Origin: Candidatus Blautia avicola
GTDB taxonomy: Bacteria; Bacillota; Clostridia; Lachnospirales; Lachnospiraceae
Direction: 5' to 3'
DNA length: 34,532 nt
Assembly (NCBI GenBank): GCA_019120515.1
Contig: DWUY01000290.1
Span: forward strand, 1-34,532
The notes under the pieces are model-generated. The model did no database searches. It worked only from the letters and a program-made list of their open reading frames with translations, and was not told the origin of the DNA. Below are positions 1 through 7,450 of this stretch, one piece after another. The position numbers were made by a program, and so were the translations under genes. Numbering within the stretch: position 1 is the stretch's first letter; each line of letters opens with the position of its first letter.

Positions 1-578
1 GAAATAGAATTAATAGTCACTTCAAAAGTCACGGGCTTTCCGGATAAGTCAGGATTATTCCGATAATTTTCAGGGAAGGACAGGTCCAGGGTCACAGTCT
101 CACCTTTTTTGTGTCCGATAAGCCCATCTTCAAATCCATCAATAAAACTGCCGGAACCAATGATCAGGTCCTGGTCCTGAGCACTTCCACCGTTAAAAGT
201 TTCCCCGTCCATATACCCGGTAAAATCAATATTCACTGTATCATTTTCCTGTACGGCCCGGTCCTGGGTGACTTCTACTGGAGCGTAATTATAGATAAGC
301 TGTCTTTCTACATAATCATCTACATCTTCCTGGGTGACCTCTTCCTTTGGTTCTTCCTCTACCGTAAGGTTCTGATACTGGCCCAGTGTCACATAGTCCT
401 CCAGATTATCAACATCTACGGCAACCACCAGTCCTTCGCTGTTTACCACAGATTCCTCCTCGGTCTCCTGAGCGGTGTTCTGTGTATTTTCCGTATCGGT
501 TTCTTCTTTACCAGAGCATCCCGCCCCGAGGCTAAGGATACTCATGGATAAAAGAAGAACTGCAAGTTTTTTTCTCAT
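1..578 (-). CDS. FKBP/trigger-factor-type peptidyl-prolyl isomerase lipoprotein (partial)
   Basis: This gene is absent from the ORF track because it runs off the left edge; I translated it from ATG at 578. About 192 residues are present and the C-terminus is missing. It starts with a lipoprotein signal peptide (MRKKLAVLLLSMSILSLGAGC), with the lipobox LGAGC placing the lipidated Cys at residue 21. An acidic linker rich in E, T and Q follows. The FKBP-type domain carries NIDFTGYMDGETFNGG and GSGSFIDGFEDGLIG, the pattern seen in trigger-factor PPIase domains. It probably acts outside the membrane, catalysing proline isomerisation during folding of secreted proteins. The start is supported by a GAGAGGAA-type ribosome binding site about 6 nt upstream. 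It is divergent from the gene at 738. Family call is firm; client proteins are unknown. Confidence 0.87.
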   Translation of the reverse strand, partial: MRKKLAVLLLSMSILSLGAGCSGKEETDTENTQNTAQETEEESVVNSEGLVVAVDVDNLEDYVTLGQYQNLTVEEEPKEEVTQEDVDDYVERQLIYNYAPVEVTQDRAVQENDTVNIDFTGYMDGETFNGGSAQDQDLIIGSGSFIDGFEDGLIGHKKGETVTLDLSFPENYRNNPDLSGKPVTFEVTINSI

Positions 579-667
579 ACTTTCATTCCTCTCGTCTAAA
601 TTTAGTCTTATACCTGGTGTTATACCATAGATAAGCCTAAAATGAAAGTCTTTCTCTCCATTTTTAG

Positions 668-696
668 TTGCCTTTTCCAGGAAAGAATGCTAGAAT
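668..696 (+). promoter_or_regulatory. Putative sigmaA promoter for the 738-1199 gene
   Basis: TTGCCT at 668-673 and TAGAAT at 691-696 are separated by exactly 17 nt, a vegetative -35/-10 arrangement. The predicted start near 703 would give a leader of about 35 nt ahead of the AGGAGG at 722-727. This is pattern matching only. Confidence 0.5.
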
Positions 697-737
697 GATT
701 TAAGTATGACATAGAGATTCTAGGAGGTTTTATACAA

Positions 738-1199
738 ATGAATGGCTGGATAGTATTTTTTATAATCATGGCTATTTTGATCATCGGCCTTGTTGTCCTC
801 TACTTCTTTGGAAAAAAGGCCCAGAAAAAGAGAGATGAACAGCAGGAGCAGATGGAGGCGGCCAAACAGACCATCACCATGCTGGTAATTGATAAGAAAC
901 GGCTCCCTATCAAGCAGTCGGGGCTCCCTCAGATGGTCATCGATCAGACCCCCAAGCTTATGCGCCGCTCTAAACTGCCGATCGTAAAGGCAAAGATCGG
1001 ACCCAGGATCATGTCCCTGGTAGCAGATGAGTCTGTATATGACCTGATCCCGGTTAAGAAGGAGATTAAGGCTGAAGTAAGCGGTATCTACATCATGAGC
1101 GTGAGAGGACTGAGAGGCTCCCTTACACCGCCGGCGAAAAAGCCTGGATTTTTCCAGCGGCTTAAAGCCAAAGCCACAAGTATGGCAGAGAAAAAATAA
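738..1199 (+). CDS. Small membrane-anchored protein of unknown function
   Basis: The 153-residue product has one N-terminal transmembrane segment (about residues 4-24, rich in I, V, L and F) followed by a basic KKAQKKRDEQQEQ stretch, so the remainder is probably cytoplasmic. The middle (residues 50-120) has alternating hydrophobic and charged residues that could form a compact domain, and the tail is Lys-rich (KPGFFQRLKAKATSMAEKK). I do not recognise a family. The start is well supported by AGGAGG 10 nt upstream and a 17-nt-spaced promoter. It is monocistronic, ends at a strong hairpin, and converges on the DUF1934 gene. Real gene very likely; function unknown. Confidence 0.8.
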   Translation: MNGWIVFFIIMAILIIGLVVLYFFGKKAQKKRDEQQEQMEAAKQTITMLVIDKKRLPIKQSGLPQMVIDQTPKLMRRSKLPIVKAKIGPRIMSLVADESVYDLIPVKKEIKAEVSGIYIMSVRGLRGSLTPPAKKPGFFQRLKAKATSMAEKK

Positions 1200-1215
1200 T
1201 TTAAGAACGAATACG

Positions 1216-1259
1216 TTAAGAAGGGGGACTTCCAGTTGATCGGAAGTCCCCCTTCTTAA
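1216..1259. terminator. Bidirectional hairpin terminator between convergent genes
   Basis: A perfect 18-bp stem (1216-1233 with 1242-1259) encloses an 8-nt loop and is GC-rich in its centre (GGGGGACTTCC / GGAAGTCCCCC). It lies 16 nt after the stop of the 738 gene and 46 nt beyond the stop of the DUF1934 gene on the other strand. The T-tract is weak on both sides, but length and position fit a shared terminator. Confidence 0.8.
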
Positions 1260-1304
1260 TATATTTCTATTATAAATCTACCCTCAGTGTACATTATGTC
1301 AGGA

Positions 1305-1760
1305 TCACACCACATCCAGGGAAAGATTTCCCGGCACTTTGGGCTTTACATTGATCTGTATCTGGCAGTCCGCCGCATGCTCCGCATTGATCTCCAGAGC
1401 ATAATCAATAGCCAGATCCAATCCCTGTTCTTCTTCTTTCACAGCAATCTTAGTAGCGGCGATCCCCATCTGGAGATTCCCAAAAGGCGTAGCGTAATAT
1501 GTAAGGTTTTTCTTGTTTTCCTCAAAGATCATCTGAACGTTGGTAACGCCTTTTTTCTTTACTTCAACGCTTTTGTCTGTGATCTTGATAGTATTCTTGG
1601 TAGGCTGGGGAAATCCTTCGGTCATTTCTTCAAAAAAGATGTAGTGATGACCGTTCCTGTAATAGTAGTCTCCCTTTGCCACCAGCTCTACTTCTTCAGG
1701 ATTGTCTATGTTTTCCAGGGTCTGAAGACCCTTGATCGTAACTAATACGTCCTTTTCCAT
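1305..1760 (-). CDS. DUF1934 (YwiB-like) beta-barrel protein
   Basis: The 151-residue product matches the DUF1934/YwiB family of small calycin-like beta-barrel proteins, whose biochemical role is not established. Visible family traits are an N-terminal VLVTIKGLQ strand, a GDYYYRNGHHYIFFEE segment, and the pattern NTIKITDKSVEVKKKG followed by a TYYATPFGNLQMGI strand. Length is normal. It starts only 3 nt after the murI stop, so the two are almost certainly co-transcribed and translationally linked; this family often sits near cell-wall or tRNA-synthetase genes. No signal peptide or membrane segment is visible, so it should be cytoplasmic. Confidence 0.85.
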   Translation of the reverse strand: MEKDVLVTIKGLQTLENIDNPEEVELVAKGDYYYRNGHHYIFFEEMTEGFPQPTKNTIKITDKSVEVKKKGVTNVQMIFEENKKNLTYYATPFGNLQMGIAATKIAVKEEEQGLDLAIDYALEINAEHAADCQIQINVKPKVPGNLSLDVV

Positions 1761-1763
1761 CTC

Positions 1764-2585
1764 TTAATACTCCTCGATCTGTATCTGTTTGGTGCTCTTT
1801 ACATCATAGGGCAGTATAGAATTGGCAAATTTCTGAAAATATTCTTCCTCATCACTGACAAAGAACCGGTAAGGAAACTCTTCTTCTTCCTTTCCTTCTC
1901 TCAGAAGCCCCTTATCCTCCAGCATCCTTTTCAAAGCCAGAGCCGTCTCATAGGCCGGGTTTACCAGCGTCACCTGCTCTCCCACCAGTTCTTTCAGCAG
2001 AGAACGGAGAAGGGGATAATGGGTGCAGCCCAGGATCAGAGTGTCGATCTCCTGCTCCAGGAGAGGTTCCAGATACCGTCTGGCTACTGCCACTGTGATC
2101 TCATCTTTCAGCCAGCCTTCTTCCACCAGAGGCACAAACAGGGGACAGGGCTGCCCGATCACCTGGATTTCCGGGTCGGCCTTCTGGATCACTTTCTGAT
2201 ACAGACCGGACTTAACCGTAGCCCTGGTGCCGATCAGACCGATCTTTTTATTTCTGGTGGTTTGTACTGCCACCTTTGCTCCCGGTTCTACCACGCCGAT
2301 CATCGGCAGGTCCGTCTCGGCGGAGATCGTCTCCAAAGCCAGGGCGCTGGCCGTATTGCAGGCCACCACAATAGCCTTTACATCCTGGGTCTTCAGAAAT
2401 CTGACGATCTGTCTGGAATAACGGATAATGGTTTCTTTGGATTTGCTTCCGTAGGGAACTCTGGCCGTATCGCCGAAATATACGATCTTTTCCTGAGGAA
2501 GATTCCTCATGATCTCTCTGGCCACGGTCAGCCCTCCCACCCCTGAGTCAAACACTCCGATAGGGGCGTCCTTTAACTGCTTCAT
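1764..2585 (-). CDS. murI: Glutamate racemase
   Basis: MurI converts L-glutamate to D-glutamate for the second position of the peptidoglycan stem peptide, in the cytoplasm and without cofactor. The 273-residue product has the full family signature: N-terminal IGVFDSGVGGLTV, FGDTARVPYG, the first catalytic cysteine in VACNTAS (Cys76) and the second in LGCTHYPLL (near residue 187). Length is typical. It is the first gene of a two-gene unit with DUF1934. Upstream lie a 17-nt-spaced promoter and a perfect inverted repeat, listed separately, suggesting control of its expression. Identification is secure. Confidence 0.97.
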   Translation of the reverse strand: MKQLKDAPIGVFDSGVGGLTVAREIMRNLPQEKIVYFGDTARVPYGSKSKETIIRYSRQIVRFLKTQDVKAIVVACNTASALALETISAETDLPMIGVVEPGAKVAVQTTRNKKIGLIGTRATVKSGLYQKVIQKADPEIQVIGQPCPLFVPLVEEGWLKDEITVAVARRYLEPLLEQEIDTLILGCTHYPLLRSLLKELVGEQVTLVNPAYETALALKRMLEDKGLLREGKEEEEFPYRFFVSDEEEYFQKFANSILPYDVKSTKQIQIEEY

Positions 2586-2595
2586 AAAATAACCT

Positions 2596-2644
2596 CTTTA
2601 TCTGTTAATATCACTGTGTCTCATTGTACCCTTAACAGATAAAG
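2596..2644 (-). promoter_or_regulatory. Perfect 13-bp inverted repeat over the murI promoter/RBS
   Basis: CTTTATCTGTTAA (2596-2608) and its exact complement TTAACAGATAAAG (2632-2644) are separated by 23 nt. Read on the minus strand, one arm fills the -35/-10 spacer of the predicted murI promoter and the other ends at the murI ribosome binding site (AGAGG). This could be a two-half-site operator, or a hairpin in read-through transcripts from spoIIR. No T-tract follows, so it is not an ordinary terminator. Confidence 0.6.
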
Positions 2645-2651
2645 ATTTCAA
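2623..2651 (-). promoter_or_regulatory. Putative sigmaA promoter for murI-DUF1934
   Basis: On the minus strand TTGAAA (2651-2646) and TACAAT (2628-2623) are separated by exactly 17 nt. Transcription would begin near 2616, about 30 nt before the murI ATG. Confidence 0.6.
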
Positions 2652-2653
2652 GC

Positions 2654-3331
2654 CTAAAACCATTTAAATCCAATCCTTATCTTTTTCTTTTCCTCCGGAT
2701 CCCCCAGGATCTTCTGAAATTCTTCTTCTGTAAGAACTTCTTTCAGCTCTTCTTTTTTCTCCTCTGTAACGATCCCCCAGGTATCGTCTATAAAGCAGAG
2801 GCTGGGGTAAAGGACACACCACCAGTTTTTCCCTTGTCCCCGGCCGATCCTCACATTCAGCGCTTCATATTCACCTGCGGGAAAAGTACAATCCCCATAG
2901 GTTTTATCAGGAAAGTAAGTATTTTCCACACTGGCGGACACCGGATATGTTTCGCCTGTGTCCTCCACTGTTCTTGCCGCCGCCTCTTCTATACCCGGAA
3001 GATTTTCCAAGACCCATCTTCTGGTTTCTTCAAGACCTGCCTCCTCCCCCAGATTTTCCTGCAGATATTCTACAACTGTTTTTTTCACTGCCATCTTCAG
3101 CTCCTGGTCCTCTTTGCTGTTACTGTTCGCGATAACATGGAGGCGGAAGATCTCCCCGGCGATCCCCTCCTGGATCTCCCGGTCCAGCCGTTCCTGAAGT
3201 TTGCCCTTTTCCTTCCCCAGAACAGCGTTCTGCCAGGAAGTGACCAGAAGGGCTCCTGTCAGTCCTATAAGCAAAGACCATGTCAGGATCCTCCTTCCTT
3301 TCCTTCCTTTTTCTCCATCCATCCTTCTCAT
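2654..3331 (-). CDS. spoIIR: Stage II sporulation protein R
   Basis: SpoIIR is the secreted forespore signal that triggers SpoIIGA-dependent processing of pro-sigmaE in the mother cell. The 225-residue product has a basic N-terminus, one hydrophobic signal/anchor segment (about residues 14-31) and the diagnostic LHVIANSNSKEDQELKMAVK motif near residue 65, followed by the family's C-terminal region including YPSLCFID. ATG at 3331 lies 10 nt after AGGAGG; an overlapping ATG at 3335 is in another frame. It begins 23 nt after the stop of the gerAB-gerAC fusion, so it appears to be the last gene of the germination operon. Both halves would then be forespore-expressed, which agrees with known sigmaF/sigmaG control of these families (inference). 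Confidence 0.93.
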   Translation of the reverse strand: MRRMDGEKGRKGRRILTWSLLIGLTGALLVTSWQNAVLGKEKGKLQERLDREIQEGIAGEIFRLHVIANSNSKEDQELKMAVKKTVVEYLQENLGEEAGLEETRRWVLENLPGIEEAAARTVEDTGETYPVSASVENTYFPDKTYGDCTFPAGEYEALNVRIGRGQGKNWWCVLYPSLCFIDDTWGIVTEEKKEELKEVLTEEEFQKILGDPEEKKKIRIGFKWF

Positions 3332-3354
3332 CCATCCAGCACCTCCTGCTCCTT

Positions 3355-5016
3355 CTATCCGGAGTGTTGACAGATACTGGGCTTCTTATTCACTATGGTT
3401 ACCTCAGGAAGCTTGGGGAACTCCTCCTCTCTGTGCCAGGCTCCGTAAAGATCCTGGAGGATCACCGCCTTTTCTTTCTTTTGATCCATAGTATTTTCCA
3501 GGATCCCGGTCAGATAGTCCCCCACAGAATCCACTCCCTGTCCGTCCAGGCGCATCAGTTCTTCCATATCTTCTGTGACAAACACATAGATATTTCCTGC
3601 TACCGCAGGATTATCTTCCAGAAATCCCAAAAATCCCGTCAGAGCATCTCTGTTTTCCATAATGTGTTCTCCCAGGATAATCGCTTTCATATGCCCCATG
3701 TCCAGATAATTTTCCTGATTTTCATTAAAGCGCTCCAGGGCGTCCTGAGGCGTCAGCCCTTCATAGACCAGAGCCTGTTCCTCCCCGGACTGGGTCTCTT
3801 CTTTATCCTGTCCTGTGACCTTTGACAGTTGAGGGATCCCGTAAACGATCCGGTAATGTCCGTTTTCATAGTCCGCTCCCATGGACATGGGAAATACCCG
3901 ATCCTCTAAAGAAACTCCACAGCCGGACAACCCCAGCAATGCCATCGTCAGGAGACCCGTCTTTATGATCTTTCCCTTTTTCCCTGTAAGTCCTGCCAGG
4001 ATCAAAAGTAAAAACAGCAGGGGGCCGTAAATCTCCATAGTGATCTCGATAAAAAATTCCGGAGCGATCCCGGCCTTCTCACAGGCCAGAGCTCCCAGCA
4101 CCACAGCCCCGCCTGCCGCAAGAGCCGTTTTCTCCAGACGGATCCTTGCCAGCAGTTCATGGCTGTAGAAAAACACGCTGCCAAGGCTAAAAAGGATCCC
4201 GAAGACCAGAGCGGCCACCCAGAAAAGATCCACTCTTTCCAGAAAGTCCCCTGGCAGGCGTATGCCGCTCATAAGCCGGATAGCAGGATATTCCTCATGT
4301 TCATAACCGCCCAGGCCGAAGCTTCCCTGAAGCAGGATCAGGGTCAGGATCAGAAGTCCGGTGAGTACTGCCAGAGCGGAACGCATAACTTTTCCCGTAT
4401 CCGCCGGCCTCTTTACATTTCCCAGAGCAGCGGGCAGAAAAGCGAATGGGAGAAACACACACAGTACCTGCCAGCTTCCCCTTGCCCAGCCTGAAAAGGT
4501 CAGTTCTCCCATTTCTTCCAGATACTCCGGCCGTACCTGGATAGCGGCCAGAAAGAGCATCCCGGCCAGGATCAGAAGCAGTATGGGAAAAGAAACCTCC
4601 GCCATTCTCCCCCTCCTTTCCAGTCCCTGATGACTGCCCAGGTAGGCGGCAAAGGCAGCCAGAAGGATCACTGCCCAGGAAGGGCTCCCTTCTATAAGGT
4701 ATTTTCCAGTGATCCTGGCGGTCATGAGCAGAAGATACACTCCCATAAGCCACAACCAAGAAGTATACAGGAGGATAAAAACCTTACCCCATATTTTTCC
4801 CATATAGCGCTGAGGATCCTGAAAGAAATACCGGATCCGGATAAAATAAATACCTAGAAATCCATAGACCCCCGCCCCGGTAAGAAGGCAGAGGACCCCC
4901 TGGCGTCCCCTCATACCCGGCAGCACAGGGACCACCAGAAAGTAGATTCCCAGAAGCCCTGTAAGGATCTGCCGGAAAAGCTGTCGGTGAGAAATCCTGG
5001 CATTATCGGTATACAT
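3355..5016 (-). CDS. GerAB-GerAC fusion spore germination protein
   Basis: The 553-residue product joins two germinant-receptor subunits normally made separately. Residues 1-345 form a GerAB-type transporter-like membrane domain (LeuT/APC fold family) with about ten hydrophobic segments. Residues 350-366 form a hydrophobic stretch ending in LLGLSGC, a canonical lipobox with Cys366. Residues 367-553 resemble only the N-terminal domain of GerAC (DMGHMKAIILGEHIMENRDALTGFLGFLEDN), so this part is roughly half the usual GerAC length of about 370. ATG 5016 follows AGGAGG and overlaps the gerAA stop by 14 nt. The usual GerAC CWDxxE start is replaced by CGVSLEDR. Whether the lipobox is processed, splitting the protein, or remains as an extra membrane helix is unknown. 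Confidence 0.85.
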   Translation of the reverse strand: MYTDNARISHRQLFRQILTGLLGIYFLVVPVLPGMRGRQGVLCLLTGAGVYGFLGIYFIRIRYFFQDPQRYMGKIWGKVFILLYTSWLWLMGVYLLLMTARITGKYLIEGSPSWAVILLAAFAAYLGSHQGLERRGRMAEVSFPILLLILAGMLFLAAIQVRPEYLEEMGELTFSGWARGSWQVLCVFLPFAFLPAALGNVKRPADTGKVMRSALAVLTGLLILTLILLQGSFGLGGYEHEEYPAIRLMSGIRLPGDFLERVDLFWVAALVFGILFSLGSVFFYSHELLARIRLEKTALAAGGAVVLGALACEKAGIAPEFFIEITMEIYGPLLFLLLILAGLTGKKGKIIKTGLLTMALLGLSGCGVSLEDRVFPMSMGADYENGHYRIVYGIPQLSKVTGQDKEETQSGEEQALVYEGLTPQDALERFNENQENYLDMGHMKAIILGEHIMENRDALTGFLGFLEDNPAVAGNIYVFVTEDMEELMRLDGQGVDSVGDYLTGILENTMDQKKEKAVILQDLYGAWHREEEFPKLPEVTIVNKKPSICQHSG

Positions 5017-6517
5017 GGCCCTCCTCCTTTTCCATCTTTCTATTCCGAAGTTTTATCTGTTCCTCTTTTCTGGCATATATAGGCCGCCTGTTAAGAAAGG
5101 GCAGCGGAAAACGGATAAAACTGTCTCTTTCTCCCACATACCCCTCCCGGTTCTGGGCCGCAAAAGGAGAAAGATAAGGAATCCCGAAGCTTTTCAGTCC
5201 TGCCAGATGGCTCACCACCAGATACAGTCCCAGAACCATGCCAAAGACCCCCATAGTCCCTCCCAGTATGACAAATCCGAATTTCAAAAGGCGGAAAGGG
5301 GCGGAAAACTCATCGGTAGGAATAGCCAGCGAACTGAGGGCCGACACAGCCACTACCACCACCACAATAGGGCTTACCAGATTGGCGGTCACTGCCGCCT
5401 GGCCGATGATCAGACCTCCAACGATCCCGATGGTCCCTCCCAAAGGTCCGGGCATCCGCACCCCTGCCTCCCGGATCATTTCAAACGCCAGTTCCATTAA
5501 CAGGACCTCCAGGATCCCCGGAAAGGGAACTCCCTGACGGGCCTCTGAAAAGGAAAGGATCAGGTTAGTAGGAAGCACCTGGGTGTGAAAATTCGTCACC
5601 GCCAGATAAGTGCCGGAAAACAGCATGGTCATAAGAACTGCTCCGTACCGGATCAAACGCTGAAGAGATACGATGGCAAAACGGTTATAATAATCTTCGC
5701 TGACCTGAAGAAAATCATTAAATACCGCCGGCAGCAGCAGCCCCACAGGGGAATGGTCTGTCAGGACCAGGATCCTGCCGTTTAAGATCTCCGCGGCGCA
5801 TTTATCCGGACGCTCTGTGGTCTGAAACTGGGGAAATGGAGACAGCCAGCTGCTCTCTGTCATCTGCTCCAGGACCCCGGAATCCAGAACTCCGTCTATA
5901 ACAAAAGAATCCAGCCGTTTCTCGATCTCTTCCACCAGCCCCGGGCGGACCAGATCTTCCATATACAGGATCTGGACCACCGTCTGGCTTCTTTCCCCCA
6001 GAGTCTTCTGTTTCACCTTCAGCCGGGTATCCCGGATCCTTTTCCGGACCAGAGCTGAGTTCGTCTTTACTGCATCGGTAAATCCTTCTTTTGAACCGCG
6101 AAGGACCTTTTCTCTGGTAGACTCAGACACGCTCAGATTAGGATATCCCTTACTGGAAACTTTAATGGCTTTACTATATCCGTCCAGGAAAAACACTGCA
6201 TTGCCCGCCAGCATAGAAGCAAAAACCGCCTCCATAGTGTCCAGAGGCTGGACGTCGGAGATCCCCATGCCGTTGTCTCTTACAAATTCCAGGATCTTAT
6301 CCGAAGGCATCTCCCACATATGGTTGACCAGCTTGCCGATCACAGAATCCTCCAGCACCATATTGCTTACGGCTACCTCAATATAGACTACCAGACACCG
6401 GACCTTTTTCTCCTCTCCCAGAAGCATAGGGCGGATAATAAAATCATCACAGTTTTCCAGCCGTTTTCTTACGTAAGCTTCATTTTCTTCTATCTTACAG
6501 GAAATTTTCTGATCCAT
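5003..6517 (-). CDS. gerAA: GerAA-family spore germination receptor subunit
   Basis: This is the large A subunit of a GerA-type germinant receptor, which sits in the spore inner membrane and responds to nutrients. I place the start at ATG 6517 (504 aa), not 6565, because AAGGAG lies 7 nt upstream and the protein then begins MDQKISCKIEENEAYV, matching the usual start of the soluble N-domain. That domain covers about residues 1-270. The C-terminal membrane domain carries the family signature ARQGVPFPGILEVLLMELAF, then REAGVRMPGPLGGTIGIVGG, then IIGQAAVTANLVSPI. It overlaps the downstream gene by 14 nt. No recognisable vegetative promoter precedes it: a GC-rich repeat fills the leader region. 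The germinant cannot be predicted. Confidence 0.95.
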   Translation of the reverse strand: MDQKISCKIEENEAYVRKRLENCDDFIIRPMLLGEEKKVRCLVVYIEVAVSNMVLEDSVIGKLVNHMWEMPSDKILEFVRDNGMGISDVQPLDTMEAVFASMLAGNAVFFLDGYSKAIKVSSKGYPNLSVSESTREKVLRGSKEGFTDAVKTNSALVRKRIRDTRLKVKQKTLGERSQTVVQILYMEDLVRPGLVEEIEKRLDSFVIDGVLDSGVLEQMTESSWLSPFPQFQTTERPDKCAAEILNGRILVLTDHSPVGLLLPAVFNDFLQVSEDYYNRFAIVSLQRLIRYGAVLMTMLFSGTYLAVTNFHTQVLPTNLILSFSEARQGVPFPGILEVLLMELAFEMIREAGVRMPGPLGGTIGIVGGLIIGQAAVTANLVSPIVVVVVAVSALSSLAIPTDEFSAPFRLLKFGFVILGGTMGVFGMVLGLYLVVSHLAGLKSFGIPYLSPFAAQNREGYVGERDSFIRFPLPFLNRRPIYARKEEQIKLRNRKMEKEEGHVYR

Positions 6518-6527
6518 TTCACATCTC

Positions 6528-6716
6528 CTTCCCGGGCTTATCCAATCGTTTCGGCTTCGCCTCACGATTGCTGCGATAACGCACAGCTCGCTGCTTCGCT
6601 GCTCGCTGTACTTGCCCGGTAAATGGTGCTGCGTGCCAGTGGCACGCGTTCAGCACGGACCGTAGCGGAGCGAAGACCTGCTCGTGCAAGCACGGCAGCC
6701 GCTTCCCGGGCTTATC
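6528..6716. repeat. GC-rich multi-hairpin intergenic repeat, copy 1
   Basis: A ~190-bp block is bounded by an exact 15-bp direct repeat CTTCCCGGGCTTATC (6528-6542 and 6702-6716). Inside are hairpins CAATCGT/ACGATTG (6543-6549/6564-6570), a two-part stem GTGCTG-CGTGCC/GGCACG-CAGCAC (6626-6637/6641-6656), and CGTGC/GCACG (6683-6694). The end next to the gntR terminator shares CGTGCAAGCACGGCAG and a TTTCCGGGC.TATCGCA-like string with a second region at 17286-17416. No credible ORF is present. Its right part overlaps the gerAA ribosome binding region by two bases. Confidence 0.75.
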
Positions 6717-6720
6717 GCAC

Positions 6721-6754
6721 AAAAAGAGCGCCGCCAGTGTTGGTGCGCTCTTTT
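6721..6754 (-). terminator. Intrinsic terminator of ispE-gntR
   Basis: On the minus strand, AAAAGAGCGC pairs with GCGCTCTTTT, with a further three pairs inside, and the stem is followed by a T run (CTTTTTGTG). It lies about 22 nt downstream of the gntR stop. Confidence 0.85.
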
Positions 6755-6776
6755 ATTATGTGTCTTTTCTGTTTTT

Positions 6777-7448
6777 TTATTCGTTGTCCTGGTTCAGGCC
6801 CCGGATGATGGCTTTTTGCTGGTTATCGATATGGACCCGTATATAATCCAGCGCCTTTGTCTCGTCTCCTGCCCGGAGGGCTTCGCAGATGGAACGGTGT
6901 TCTTCTGCCAGAGTCCGGCGGACCGCGATGTCTTTCAGATATTCTACACGGTAGCGGTACATCTGTTCCCGGAGATTATTTAAAAGCTGTACCAGTCTCT
7001 GGTTATTTGTAGCTTTATAGATGGTATCATGAAATTCTACATCCAGTTCGGCCAGTTCGGTGAGATTTCCAGCCTCGATCTGAGCCTGAAATTTTCCTTC
7101 TATCTCTTCCAGCCTGTCCAGTTCTTCTTTTGTGATCCGCTGGCAGGCCAGAGAAACCGCCAGTACTTCCATGCCCTTACGCACTTCCAGCACATCATTC
7201 AGGTCCCGCTCTGTAATAGAAGCCACCTTGGCTCCCTTCCTGGGGGCCATGACTACCAGACCTTCCAGTTCCAGCTTCCGGATCGCTTCTCTGATAGGAG
7301 TCCTGCTGACCCCCAGCTTGTCTGCCAGGGCGATCTCCATCAGCCGCTCTCCCGGTTTCAGCTCTCCTTTTAAAATTGCCGCCCGAAGGGTGTTAAAGAC
7401 CACATCCCTTAAGGGCAGATATTCATCCATATGCATTTCCAGCTCCAT
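6777..7448 (-). CDS. GntR-family transcriptional regulator (FCD domain)
   Basis: The 223-residue DNA-binding regulator has an N-terminal winged helix (residues about 10-75; LKPGERLMEIALADKLGVSRTPIREAIRKLE is the classic GntR helix-turn-helix) and an all-helical FCD effector domain. Putative metal/ligand residues are visible in LDVEFHDTIYKAT (Asp and His), EHRSICEAL (His) and VHIDNQ (His). AGGAGG precedes ATG 7448 and it follows the ispE stop by 2 nt, so it is co-transcribed with ispE. The FadR-type subfamily generally binds small carboxylates; the ligand and targets here are unknown, and no clear autoregulatory site was found. Confidence 0.9.
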   Translation of the reverse strand: MELEMHMDEYLPLRDVVFNTLRAAILKGELKPGERLMEIALADKLGVSRTPIREAIRKLELEGLVVMAPRKGAKVASITERDLNDVLEVRKGMEVLAVSLACQRITKEELDRLEEIEGKFQAQIEAGNLTELAELDVEFHDTIYKATNNQRLVQLLNNLREQMYRYRVEYLKDIAVRRTLAEEHRSICEALRAGDETKALDYIRVHIDNQQKAIIRGLNQDNE

Positions 7449-7450
7449 GT

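Noticed and set aside
606-628. Direct repeat TTATACC...TTATACC in the promoter region of the FKBP lipoprotein
   Set aside because: Seven-base repeats in AT-rich promoter DNA are easily chance; no second line of support.
6519-6722. 67-residue minus ORF and 61-residue plus ORF (6623-6808) in the GC-rich repeat
   Set aside because: Composition is driven by hairpins, no ribosome binding site fits, and both run across repeat and terminator structures; treated as non-coding.
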